Assembly (NCBI RefSeq): GCF_044344315.1
Contig: NZ_JBIJDC010000068.1
Span: 1 to 24,602 of the forward strand
Direction of reading: 5' to 3'
Source of the DNA: Zoogloea sp044344315
GTDB lineage: Bacteria > Pseudomonadota > Gammaproteobacteria > Burkholderiales > Rhodocyclaceae
Length of the DNA stretch: 24,602 bases
This document shows, piece by piece, positions 18,101 through 24,602 of this stretch (position 1 is the stretch's first letter; every line of letters starts with the position of its first letter). The notes beneath the pieces are model-generated. The model was not told the origin of the DNA, did not search any database, and was given only the letters and a program-made list of their open reading frames with translations. A program made the translations under genes and the position numbers.

Positions 18101-18611
18101 CACCATGGCCGGCGTGGTCATGGAAGTGCGCGCCAAGATGACGGCCCGGGGCAAGATCGCCTTTGTGCTGCTGGACGACGGCACCACCCCGCGGGAGGTG
18201 TCGGTGTTCTCCGAGGTCTTCGACAACAATCGCCAGCGCATCGTGGTGGATGAAGTGCTGATCGTTGAGGCCAAGGTGAGCAATGACGAGTTTTCCGGTG
18301 GTTATCGCATCGTCGCCGACAAGCTGATGACGCTTGGCGAGGCGCGTGGTCGCTACGCCCGGGCCCTGCAGCTCAGGCTTAACGGCGAGGTTGGCGAAGC
18401 GGGTGGAGCTGTTGCGGCAGCCGAGCGCCTGCAAAGCGTGCTGGCCCCGTTTCGCGACGGGGAGTGCCCGATTCGCGTGCGTTACCGCAACGGGGTGGCC
18501 GAAGGCGATCTGCCCTTCGGCGCCGCCTGGCGGGTGCGCCCCGACGATAGCCTGCTGGAGAGCCTGCGCGAGTGGCTGCCCGCCGACGCGGTCGAGATCA
18601 TTTACTCTTGA
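15123..18611 (+). CDS. dnaE: DNA polymerase III subunit alpha
   Basis: This is the replicative polymerase catalytic subunit. The 1162-aa length is that of E. coli DnaE (1160). The N-terminal PHP domain begins YIHLRLHTEYSISDG (H11, H15). The polymerase palm has MPDFDIDF with the predicted catalytic aspartates D406 and D408 and the third aspartate D566 in KFDFLGLRNL. The fingers include GGYTLGGADMLRRAMGKKK and FNKSHTAAYAVVTYHTAWLKA. Towards the C-terminus are a helix-hairpin-helix region and an OB fold (about 990-1035, MAGVVMEVRAKMTARGKIAFVLLDD). This is the DnaE1 replicative type, not the DnaE2/ImuC form. It has no Shine-Dalgarno and probably a leaderless transcript. It converges on the PAS-GGDEF-EAL gene with only 21 bases between the stops. 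Confidence 0.98.
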   Translation: MSESHAPRYIHLRLHTEYSISDGIVQVDSAIARAAADGMPALGISDLANLFGMVKFYKGARGKGIKPIIGADCWITNEIERDKPTRILLICRNRKGYGQLCEILTRAFIENKYRGRAELRREWLDAGSASDLLCLSGARDGDIGHALANGNLGLAEKLAADWAARFPGSFYVEIQRAGHPGTETYIRDALQIASRLDLPVVATHPIQFTRPEDFKAHEARVCIAQGNVLADKRRPKEFTPEQYFKTQDEMCALFADIPEALENSVEIARRCSLTVQLGKNFLPQFPTPEGMTLDDFLVAEARSGLEVRLKELFPNEVEREQKREEYEARLKFETDTIIQMGFPGYFLIVADFINWAKHNGVPVGPGRGSGAGSLVAFSLRITDIDPLAYALLFERFLNPERVSMPDFDIDFCQDNRYKVIEYVRAHYGADAVSQIATFGTMASKAVVRDVGRVLDLPYGLCDRLSKLIPVVQNKPLSLAEAREQEPQINELMADGNDGESVQELWSLAEPLEGLTRGVGMHAGGVLIAPGKLTDFCPLYIADGDDATPVSQFDKDDVEAVGLVKFDFLGLRNLTIIELALEYVKRLTGVRPDLMSLGFEDQAAYQILREANTTAIFQVESDGMKKLLKKLAPDRFEDIIAVLALYRPGPLGSGMVDDFILRKKGQQAIDYFHPDLTACLSPTYGVIVYQEQVMQISQIIGGYTLGGADMLRRAMGKKKADEMAKHRETIADGARQKGYDPALAEQLFDLMTKFAEYGFNKSHTAAYAVVTYHTAWLKAYHCSAFMAATMSSDLDNTDTIKIFYEDTIANRIVVLPPDVNQSDYRFVPTDAKTIRYGLGAVKGVGEPAVRAILAARESGPFKDLFDFCCRVDKRMANRRVIEALVRAGAFDTLDPVQPADRHKLLASVGIAMEAAEQIAANALQGGLFDIPGEAAAPMVDYVKVRPWGEREKLKEEKLAIGFFLSGHPFNAFKEEVRRFVRRPLAQVEPSRDLITMAGVVMEVRAKMTARGKIAFVLLDDGTTPREVSVFSEVFDNNRQRIVVDEVLIVEAKVSNDEFSGGYRIVADKLMTLGEARGRYARALQLRLNGEVGEAGGAVAAAERLQSVLAPFRDGECPIRVRYRNGVAEGDLPFGAAWRVRPDDSLLESLREWLPADAVEIIYS

Positions 18612-18632
18612 TCTGTACCGAGCCGGCCGGAC

Positions 18633-21182
18633 TCAGTCTGAAATGATCAGGCTGCCCGGCAGCACGCCAATGCGCAGGAGGTCATTGAGCGCCTCGGCAG
18701 GCAGCGGCGGGCTGAAGACGAAGCCCTGGGCTGCGGAGCAGCCCTCGGCGCGCAGGATGTCGAGCTGCTCGGGCGTCTCTGTACCTTCGGCGATCACCTC
18801 CAGACGCAGGCTGCGCCCAAGCTGAATCACTGCCCGCACGATGGCGGCATCGTCTGGATCGTCAATCAGATCACGCACGAAGCTCTGATCGATCTTGAGG
18901 CAGTCCACTGGAAAGCGCTTCAGGTAGGCCAGGCTCGAATAACCGGTACCGAAATCATCAATGGACATGCGCACGCCAAGGGCCTTGAGCCCGGCGAGGG
19001 TGCGTTCCACTTCCGGGCCTGACTGCATCAGCAGGGATTCGGTGAGTTCCAGCTCCAGCAACTGGGGTGCCAGCCCGCTGGCGTCCAGGGCCTCGCGCAC
19101 GGTGGTCACCATGTCGGCGCGGCGAAATTGCAGGGCCGAAATGTTGACTGCTACCGGGATCGGGGCAAAGCCCTGTTTTTGCCATTGCATAGCCTGCTGG
19201 CAGGCTTGGTGGAGCACCCAGCGGCCGATTGGAACGATGAGCCCGCACTCCTCGGCGAGGGGGATGAAGCACCCGGGCGACACTCCCCCCAGGGATCCAT
19301 TGAACCAGCGCAACAAGGCTTCCACCCCGATGATACGGCCGCTGGCCAGGTTAACCTGGGGCTGGTAATAGAGGCTGAATTCCTGCTGCTCGAGGGCCTG
19401 ACGCAGTGCGTTTTCCATGTGCAGGCGCTCAAGGGCATTGACGTTCATCACCTCGTCGAAGAAGCGGTAGGTGTTCCGCCCGCACTCCTTGGCGTGATAC
19501 ATGGCTGTATCGGCATTCTTCATCAGGCTGTCGGCGCAGGTTCCGTCTTCGGGGTAGAGGGCGATGCCGATGGAGAAGGAGGTGGCCAGCAACTGGCCGT
19601 CGATATCGAAGGGTGGATGCAGTTGGTCCAGTATCTTTTCGGCCACCCGGGCTGCGTCGTCGGGCCCGTCCACGTCGGTAAGGACGATCAGGAACTCGTC
19701 GCCGCCCTGGCGGCTGATGGTGTCGGTATCCCGCGTGCACGCCGACAGGCGTAGGGCCACGCCCTGCAGCAGGCGGTCGCCGATCATGTGGCCGAGGGAG
19801 TCGTTGATGGTCTTGAAGCGGTCCAGGTCGAGAAACAGCAGGGCGATCCGGCTGTTGTGCCGTACCGCACCAGCGAGGGCCTGATCGAGGCGGTCCTGGA
19901 GCAGAGTGCGGTTGGGCAGCCCGGTAAGGGGGTCGTGTTGGGCCAGATAGGCAATGCGCGCTTCCGAGGCTTTGCGCTCGGTGATGTCAGAGAACACGGC
20001 GACGTAGTGGGTGATGCGCTCCTGCTTGTCGCGCACCACGCTGATGGACAGGGCGGACGGGTAGAACGTGCCGTTCTTGCGCCGGTCATAAACCTCGCCC
20101 TGCCAGAAACCGTTTTCCTGGATGTCGCGCCACATGGCTGCGTAGAAACCGTGGTCGTGGTGGCCGGACTGGAGCATGCGCGGTGTCTTGCCAATGGCAT
20201 CCTCGGCGCTGTAGCCGGTGACTTCGCTGAACGCGCGGTTGACCGACAGGATGCGCTCTTGCGCATCGGTAACAATGATCGCCTCGACGCTGTTGCGGAA
20301 CACGGTCAGAGCGAGGCGCAGCTGTTCTTCGTCCTCCCGGCGGGCCGTGATGTCGGCGATGGTCGTGACCACCCCGCAGGGAGTGGTGGCGTCATCGTCG
20401 AAGAGTGGTGTCGAGTTGGTCCACAGCCAGCGGCGCCGTCCGTCCCGGTGGTCGAGCCCCAGCACGCCCGCCCGGGGTTGGCCGGTAGTCACAGCCTGCA
20501 TGGCCGGGATCTGCCGGGGCGGGATCGGCTCACCATCCTCGTTGAGGTAGGTGAGCAGCCCTCCGTGTACGTCCCAGCCCTGCATCTCGTCTGCACTGAG
20601 GCCGAGGATCTGCTCGGCACTGCTGTTGTGCAGTAGCAGCATTCCCTGGGCATCGCGCATGACCACGCCCTCACCCATGGAGGCGAGCAGCGTGCTCAGG
20701 CGGTTCTCCCGCTCGCGCAGCTCGGCTTCGGTGTTGCGGCGGTCGGTGATGTCGAGGCAGGAGCCGATGTAGCCGGCAAACTCACCGGCCTTGTCGTACA
20801 GGGGGCGGCCCGTGTCGATGATCCAGCGGTATTGCCCGTCGCGGCGGCGCAGGCGGTACTCCATCTCGAAAGGGGTGCGTACCGCAAAGTGCTCCAGATA
20901 GGTGCTGACGCAGCGGTCGAAATCCTCGGGGTGAATGCCGTTCGTCCAGCCGTCGCCCATCTCCTGGTGCAGGCTGCGGCCCGTGAAGTCGAGCCAGGTC
21001 TGGTTGAAGTAGCTGCACTTGGCGTCGATGCCTGCGCGCCAGATCAGGGTGGGAAAGCGCTCGAACAGGGACAGGGGAAAGTCCCAGACGTCATGGCCTT
21101 CAGGGTGGGTGGGTTCGGGCACGGCGTGGTTTGGGTCGCAGGTTTGGGGAGACACCAAAGAATGCCTACATTCTAGCCCCAT
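18633..21182 (-). CDS. PAS-PAS-PAS-GGDEF-EAL c-di-GMP signalling protein
   Basis: This is a cytoplasmic sensor-effector of cyclic di-GMP turnover, up to 849 aa, without membrane segments. Three PAS/PAC units lie at about 35-150 (ending GYIGSCLDITDRR), 160-283 (GVVTTIADITARR) and 284-404 (HYVAVFSDITERK). The GGDEF domain (about 405-575) has an intact GGDEF at 493-497 and an I-site RDTD at 484-487. The EAL domain (about 583-845) has EALLRW at 621-626, N680, ELTE at 712-715, DDFGTGYSS at 742-750, K763, E799 and Q819, so the phosphodiesterase site looks complete. Either or both activities are possible. The start is uncertain: the ATG at 21182 sits in a hairpin and just upstream of a TAGAAT box (21170-21175), so TTG at 21158, GTG at 21155 or GTG at 21122 may be used. 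Confidence 0.93.
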   Translation of the reverse strand: MGLECRHSLVSPQTCDPNHAVPEPTHPEGHDVWDFPLSLFERFPTLIWRAGIDAKCSYFNQTWLDFTGRSLHQEMGDGWTNGIHPEDFDRCVSTYLEHFAVRTPFEMEYRLRRRDGQYRWIIDTGRPLYDKAGEFAGYIGSCLDITDRRNTEAELRERENRLSTLLASMGEGVVMRDAQGMLLLHNSSAEQILGLSADEMQGWDVHGGLLTYLNEDGEPIPPRQIPAMQAVTTGQPRAGVLGLDHRDGRRRWLWTNSTPLFDDDATTPCGVVTTIADITARREDEEQLRLALTVFRNSVEAIIVTDAQERILSVNRAFSEVTGYSAEDAIGKTPRMLQSGHHDHGFYAAMWRDIQENGFWQGEVYDRRKNGTFYPSALSISVVRDKQERITHYVAVFSDITERKASEARIAYLAQHDPLTGLPNRTLLQDRLDQALAGAVRHNSRIALLFLDLDRFKTINDSLGHMIGDRLLQGVALRLSACTRDTDTISRQGGDEFLIVLTDVDGPDDAARVAEKILDQLHPPFDIDGQLLATSFSIGIALYPEDGTCADSLMKNADTAMYHAKECGRNTYRFFDEVMNVNALERLHMENALRQALEQQEFSLYYQPQVNLASGRIIGVEALLRWFNGSLGGVSPGCFIPLAEECGLIVPIGRWVLHQACQQAMQWQKQGFAPIPVAVNISALQFRRADMVTTVREALDASGLAPQLLELELTESLLMQSGPEVERTLAGLKALGVRMSIDDFGTGYSSLAYLKRFPVDCLKIDQSFVRDLIDDPDDAAIVRAVIQLGRSLRLEVIAEGTETPEQLDILRAEGCSAAQGFVFSPPLPAEALNDLLRIGVLPGSLIISD
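21170..21175 (-). promoter_or_regulatory. Possible -10 box inside the 5' end of the PAS-GGDEF-EAL gene
   Basis: The minus strand reads TAGAAT at 21170-21175, the same hexamer as before uvrD and the other GGDEF gene. Transcription would start near 21163, downstream of the longest-frame ATG (21182), implying a shorter protein starting at TTG 21158, GTG 21155 or GTG 21122. No clear -35 is visible. Confidence 0.35.
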
Positions 21183-21266
21183 TGGGGCCGTGCCCCGGCG
21201 GGCCGTATTGTCGATGGCTTCGTCTTGCAGGGTCTTCAGGTGCTGGAAGCCGGGTTGGCCGAGGCC

Positions 21267-22952
21267 TCAGAGGTTGTCTTCGTCCATGAATCTCGGTAGC
21301 AGATCGCGGGAGCGGGCCAGGGCGCCGTAGATGTCCCCGCAGATGTTGTTGACGCCCACTTCGTCCTCGAAGCCGGACCGGTGGATCAGGGATGCGGGTT
21401 GGTCGTTGAGGCTGCACAGGATCAGGGCGCAGCCCTTCTTGTGCATGTTCTTGCACAGGCTCTCCAGACCCTCAAGGCCGGTGGTGTCCAGGTTGACCAG
21501 GTGATGCATGTCGAGGATCACCACCTCCGGGTGGCGCTGGGCCGGGTCGAGGAGGGTCTCGAGCTTGTGGATGGCGCCGAAGAACAGGGTGCCGTAGAGC
21601 GAATAGGCGACCACCCGGGGCGAGCCGTCGGGGTAGAGGAAGCCGGGCATCATCGACAGCTCGGTCAGGGGCAGGCGCTCGACCCGGGTCAGGTCGGACA
21701 TGCGGTAGATGAAGAACAGGCTGGCCAGCACCATGCCCAGCTCGACCGCCAGGGTCAGGTCGAAGAAGACCGTGACAAAGAAGGTGCTCAGCAGGGTGGT
21801 GCGGTAATTCACCGAGAAGCGCTTGAGGCCACGGAACTCGTGCCACTCGCCCATGTTGATGGCGACCACAACGACGATGGCCGACAGGGTGGCCAGGGGA
21901 ATGTGCTTGGCGAAGGGGGCAAAGACCAGCACCACGGCCAGAAGGACCACCGAGTGCACGATGCCGGCCACCGGGCTGCGACCGCCGGTGCGCACGTTGG
22001 TGGCGGTGCGGGCGATGGCGCCGGTGGCCGCAAAGCCGCCAAACAGGGGCGCGGCCAGGTTGGCCAGGCCCTGGGCGATGAGTTCCTGGTTGGGATCGTG
22101 GCGGTCCTCGATGGCGGCGTCGGCGACCCGTGCCGACAGCAGGGACTCGATGGCGCCGAGGAGGGCGATGGTGAGGGCTGGCGAGATCAGCTTGCCGAGG
22201 GTCTCCAGGGACAGCTGGGGCAGCGCAAAGGCAGGCAGATCCTGGGGGATGCCGTTGAAGCGCGTGCCGATGGTCTCCACGGGCAGTTGCAGCAGGGCGT
22301 TGGCGGCGGTGGCGAGAATCAGCACGCCCAGGGGGCCGGGCAGCCGGCTCAGGGGTTTGAAGCGTTGGGCCAGCCGGTTCCACGACAGCAGCACGATGAT
22401 GGAGGTGACCGACAGGGCCACAGTGGGGAGGTCGATGGTGTCCAGGTGGGTGAAGAGGGCCTTCACCTTGCCGAAGAACTCGCCGGGCAGGTGGTCGATC
22501 TGCAGGCCCAGGAAGTCCTTGATCTGGGCAAGGAAGATGACCACCGCGATGCCATTGGTGAAGCCGATTACCACCGTCTTGGGGATGAAGCGGATCAGGT
22601 TGCCGAGGCGAAACACGCCCATGGCGACCAGCATGGCGCCGGCCAGCATGGTGGCCACCAGCAGGTTCTGCACGCCGTATTCGACGACGATGCCGTAGAT
22701 GATGGGAATGAAGGCGCCGGTGGGGCCGCCGATCTGCACTCGGGAGCCGCCGAGGGCGGAGATCAGGAAGCCGGCAACGATGGCCGTCCAGATGCCGGCG
22801 GTGGGCGACATGCCGGAGGCGATGGCGAAGGCCATGGCCAGGGGCAGGGCGAGGACGCCGACCGTCAGGCCGGCGGAGGCATCACGACCGAACTGCGCGC
22901 CGTTGTAGCCGGGCAGCGTGTCGAGAAGCTTGGGGTGGAAAACGATCTTCAT
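21267..22952 (-). CDS. SulP family (SLC26A-like) anion permease with C-terminal STAS domain
   Basis: This is an inner-membrane anion transporter or channel-like permease; family substrates include sulfate, bicarbonate and C4-dicarboxylates (E. coli DauA/YchM). The 561-aa protein has 10-14 hydrophobic segments over residues about 25-425, with the family-typical GLTVGVLALPLAMAFAIASG near the start and GGFAATGAIARTATNVRTGGRSP in the core. The STAS domain occupies about 445-545 (VVAYSLYGTLFFGAIHKLE, VVILDMHHLVNLDTTGLEGL). The start at 22952 is chosen over 22991 because GGAGG lies just upstream and MKIVFHPKLLDTLPGY is family-like. Substrate cannot be decided from sequence. It is on the same strand as the small membrane protein and metG upstream, 134 bases after the former. 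Confidence 0.93.
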   Translation of the reverse strand: MKIVFHPKLLDTLPGYNGAQFGRDASAGLTVGVLALPLAMAFAIASGMSPTAGIWTAIVAGFLISALGGSRVQIGGPTGAFIPIIYGIVVEYGVQNLLVATMLAGAMLVAMGVFRLGNLIRFIPKTVVIGFTNGIAVVIFLAQIKDFLGLQIDHLPGEFFGKVKALFTHLDTIDLPTVALSVTSIIVLLSWNRLAQRFKPLSRLPGPLGVLILATAANALLQLPVETIGTRFNGIPQDLPAFALPQLSLETLGKLISPALTIALLGAIESLLSARVADAAIEDRHDPNQELIAQGLANLAAPLFGGFAATGAIARTATNVRTGGRSPVAGIVHSVVLLAVVLVFAPFAKHIPLATLSAIVVVVAINMGEWHEFRGLKRFSVNYRTTLLSTFFVTVFFDLTLAVELGMVLASLFFIYRMSDLTRVERLPLTELSMMPGFLYPDGSPRVVAYSLYGTLFFGAIHKLETLLDPAQRHPEVVILDMHHLVNLDTTGLEGLESLCKNMHKKGCALILCSLNDQPASLIHRSGFEDEVGVNNICGDIYGALARSRDLLPRFMDEDNL

Positions 22953-23086
22953 GGAGCCTCCGCAATCGAGGGAAATTCGGGTTTGCGCCACGGGGCGCGC
23001 TTTGCGGAGGACGGGAGCCTGGCCCGTTACGATGCTGGACGATCCATCGTTTGCAGGCGGTCAGGGGCATGGTGGCTGGGTGCCGT

Positions 23087-23368
23087 TCAGGAGAAACGGC
23101 TGTCGTTGGCCGCTTTGTTGCCGGCTGAGGCGCTGTGCATGACTTCAACCAGCATCTTTACGGCGGCCACGAAAACGGTGGCAATGCCGCCACCCACGCA
23201 TAGCCAGGCCTGCAGGCTGCTGGCCGGAAAACCGGGCAGCAGCGAGGCCCGGTCTTCCATGAGGTAAGCCGCCCCGAGGGCCAGGATCAGCACCCCGACA
23301 ATGTCGAGGGCAGCCCAGCCCCAGAAGGCTGGGGTCAGACGGGGCAGAGGTGAACGGCTGGAGTTCAT
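23087..23368 (-). CDS. Small two-helix membrane protein, function unknown
   Basis: The 93-aa product has a basic N-terminus and two hydrophobic helices, at about residues 14-36 (FWGWAALDIVGVLILALGAAYLM) and 54-74 (AWLCVGGGIATVFVAAVKMLV), joined by a short loop with acidic and proline residues, and a polar tail. I do not recognise a family. It lies 36 bases after the metG stop and 134 bases before the SulP permease, all on the same strand, so it could be read through from metG. There is no obvious Shine-Dalgarno. The membrane pattern and the tight fit between two real genes favour a real gene. Confidence 0.7.
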   Translation of the reverse strand: MNSSRSPLPRLTPAFWGWAALDIVGVLILALGAAYLMEDRASLLPGFPASSLQAWLCVGGGIATVFVAAVKMLVEVMHSASAGNKAANDSRFS

Positions 23369-23404
23369 CGAGCGGTAGCTTAAGGCAGGTGGCTGACAGG
23401 GGGC

Positions 23405-24602
23405 TTACTTGACGCGCATCCCGGGGGTGGCGCCTGCGTCCGGCGACAGGATGAACAGGCCCGGCGTGTCTCCGGAGGCATCCGAGGCGGCCAGCACCAT
23501 GCCCTCCGACATGCCGAACTTCATCTTGCGCGGGGCCAGGTTGGCCACCATCACGGTCAGGCGACCAACCAGGGTGGCCGGATCGTAGGCCGACTTGATG
23601 CCCGCGAATACCTGGCGCGGCTTCTCTTCGCCGATGTCGAGGGACAGGCGCAGCAGCTTGGCCGCGCCTTCCACGTGCTCGGCGGCGACGATCTTCGCGA
23701 TGCGCAGATCCACCTTGCCGAAGTCGTCGATGGAGATGAAAGGCTCGAACTCGCTGGCCTCAGCAGCTTCAGCGCTGGCGGCATGGGCCTGATGCTGGGC
23801 GTGGCGTTGTTCGGAGTGGGCGGCCTTTTCGTCCTTGCCGTCCTTGCCCTTCGCGGTCTTGGCCGGCTGGACTTCGGTGGCGGCGGGGGCGAGGGAGTCG
23901 CGGTTGGCTTCAAGCAGGGCATCCACCTGCTTGCGCTCGATGCGGGTCATCAGGTGGCTGTAGGTGTTGATGGTGTGACCGGCGGGAAGTGGGGCGAGGA
24001 GGTTGTTCCAGTTGAGGGCGTCGATGGCGAGGAAGGACTCGACCTGCGTCGCGAGGGTCGGCAGCACCGGCTTGAGCAGGCCGGTGAGGGCCTTGAAGAT
24101 GTTGATGGCGGTGGTGCACACCACGTGCAGGCGAGCCTCCTGACCTTCCTGCTTGGCCAGTTCCCAGGGCTTGTTGTCGTTGACGTAGCCGTTGGCCTGA
24201 TCGGCGAACTCCATGATCTTGCGCAGGGCGCGGCTGAAGTCGCGGCTTTCAAAGGCCGCGCTGACTTCGTCCAGGTTCCAGTCGAGGGCGGCGGCGGCAT
24301 CGTGTTCACCGAGCTTGCCGTCAAAGCGTTTGGCGATGAAGCCGGCGCAGCGGCTGGCGATGTTGACGAACTTGCCCACCAGGTCGGAGTTGACCTTGGC
24401 GATCATGTCGTCGAGGTTCAGGTCCACGTCTTCCATGGTGCCGTTGGACTTGCCGGCGAAGTAGTAGCGCAGCCACTCGGGATTGAGCTTCTGTTCGGTG
24501 TAGGAGCGGGCGGTGATGAAGGTGCCGCGGCTCTTGCTCATCTTGGCGCCGTCTACGGTGAGGAAGCCGTTGACGCACAGCTGGGTGGGCGTGCGGTAGC
24601 CG
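23405..24602 (-). CDS. metG: Methionyl-tRNA synthetase, C-terminal part (5' end beyond window)
   Basis: MetG charges initiator and elongator tRNA-Met with methionine. The 398 C-terminal residues are present, and the gene runs off the right edge in frame (reading begins at 24601). Near the edge GYRTPTQLCVNGFLTVDGAKMSKSRGT carries the class I KMSKS signature. The anticodon-binding helical domain follows (EWLRYYFAGKSNGTMEDVDLNLDDM...KPWELAK). A charged, alanine/lysine-rich linker (about PAKTAKGKDGKDEKAAHSEQ) leads to the C-terminal Trbp111-like tRNA-binding/dimerisation domain (FGKVDLRIAKIVAAEHVEGAAKLLRL...MSEGMVLAAS). This appended domain is the one in E. coli-type MetG. An ATG at 24541 is internal (the M of KMSKS), not the start. 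Confidence 0.97.
   Translation of the reverse strand, partial: GYRTPTQLCVNGFLTVDGAKMSKSRGTFITARSYTEQKLNPEWLRYYFAGKSNGTMEDVDLNLDDMIAKVNSDLVGKFVNIASRCAGFIAKRFDGKLGEHDAAAALDWNLDEVSAAFESRDFSRALRKIMEFADQANGYVNDNKPWELAKQEGQEARLHVVCTTAINIFKALTGLLKPVLPTLATQVESFLAIDALNWNNLLAPLPAGHTINTYSHLMTRIERKQVDALLEANRDSLAPAATEVQPAKTAKGKDGKDEKAAHSEQRHAQHQAHAASAEAAEASEFEPFISIDDFGKVDLRIAKIVAAEHVEGAAKLLRLSLDIGEEKPRQVFAGIKSAYDPATLVGRLTVMVANLAPRKMKFGMSEGMVLAASDASGDTPGLFILSPDAGATPGMRVK

Noticed and set aside
23082..23100. GCCGTT/AACGGC hairpin at the end of the 93-aa gene, considered as a terminator
   Set aside because: Only six pairs, overlaps the stop codon and has no T-run; too weak.
21381..23267. A 628-codon plus-strand open frame opposite the SulP gene
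   Set aside because: Composition (Gly/Gln/Asp/His repeats) is that of a reversed membrane protein gene; no independent signal.

Overview
The window is a compact, high-GC stretch of bacterial chromosome, about 90% coding. Protein sequence style, gene content and -10 boxes such as TAGAAT, TAAAAT and TACAAT suggest a betaproteobacterium, most likely of the Rhodocyclales (Azospira/Dechloromonas/Azonexus-like). This placement comes from remembered family resemblance, not from a search. I see no rRNA, tRNA, CRISPR array, insertion sequence or prophage gene.

Layout: (1) 1-3404, minus strand: yajC-secD-secF, the accessory module of the Sec translocon, with an extended -10 promoter before yajC and a strong intrinsic terminator after secF. 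(2) 3452-4044, minus: a small helical protein of unknown function with its own terminator and a TGC-N3-GCA operator-like element upstream. (3) 4217-6439, plus: uvrD helicase, convergent with an orphan ParA-type ATPase (6489-7259, minus). (4) 7605-11361, plus: a MaeB-type malic enzyme behind a long leader, then a quinone oxidoreductase whose stop overlaps the start of a small exported protein. (5) 11386-12438, minus: a diguanylate cyclase. (6) 12628-18611, plus: a rhomboid protease with a soluble C-terminal extension, a YtfL/PaeA-type CNNM/CorC membrane protein, and dnaE (Pol III alpha), which appears to have a leaderless promoter. (7) 18633-24602, minus: a triple-PAS GGDEF-EAL protein, a SulP anion transporter with STAS domain, a small two-helix membrane protein, and the C-terminal part of metG, which runs off the right edge.

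Functionally the window is mostly housekeeping: protein export (YajC/SecD/SecF), DNA repair and replication (UvrD, DnaE), translation (MetG) and central carbon metabolism (malic enzyme). Interspersed are two c-di-GMP signalling proteins and membrane functions (rhomboid, CNNM/CorC, SulP). Several genes start without a recognisable Shine-Dalgarno sequence (secD, uvrD, the rhomboid, dnaE, both GGDEF genes).

I did not find a convincing new multi-gene system. The points most worth a second look are the putative phasin-type operator before the small gene at 3558-3884, the leaderless dnaE promoter embedded in the preceding stop codon, the TTG-initiated rhomboid whose start overlaps the stop of a ten-codon ORF, the orphan ParA, and the unassigned small proteins (127 aa exported, 93 aa membrane, 108 aa helical).
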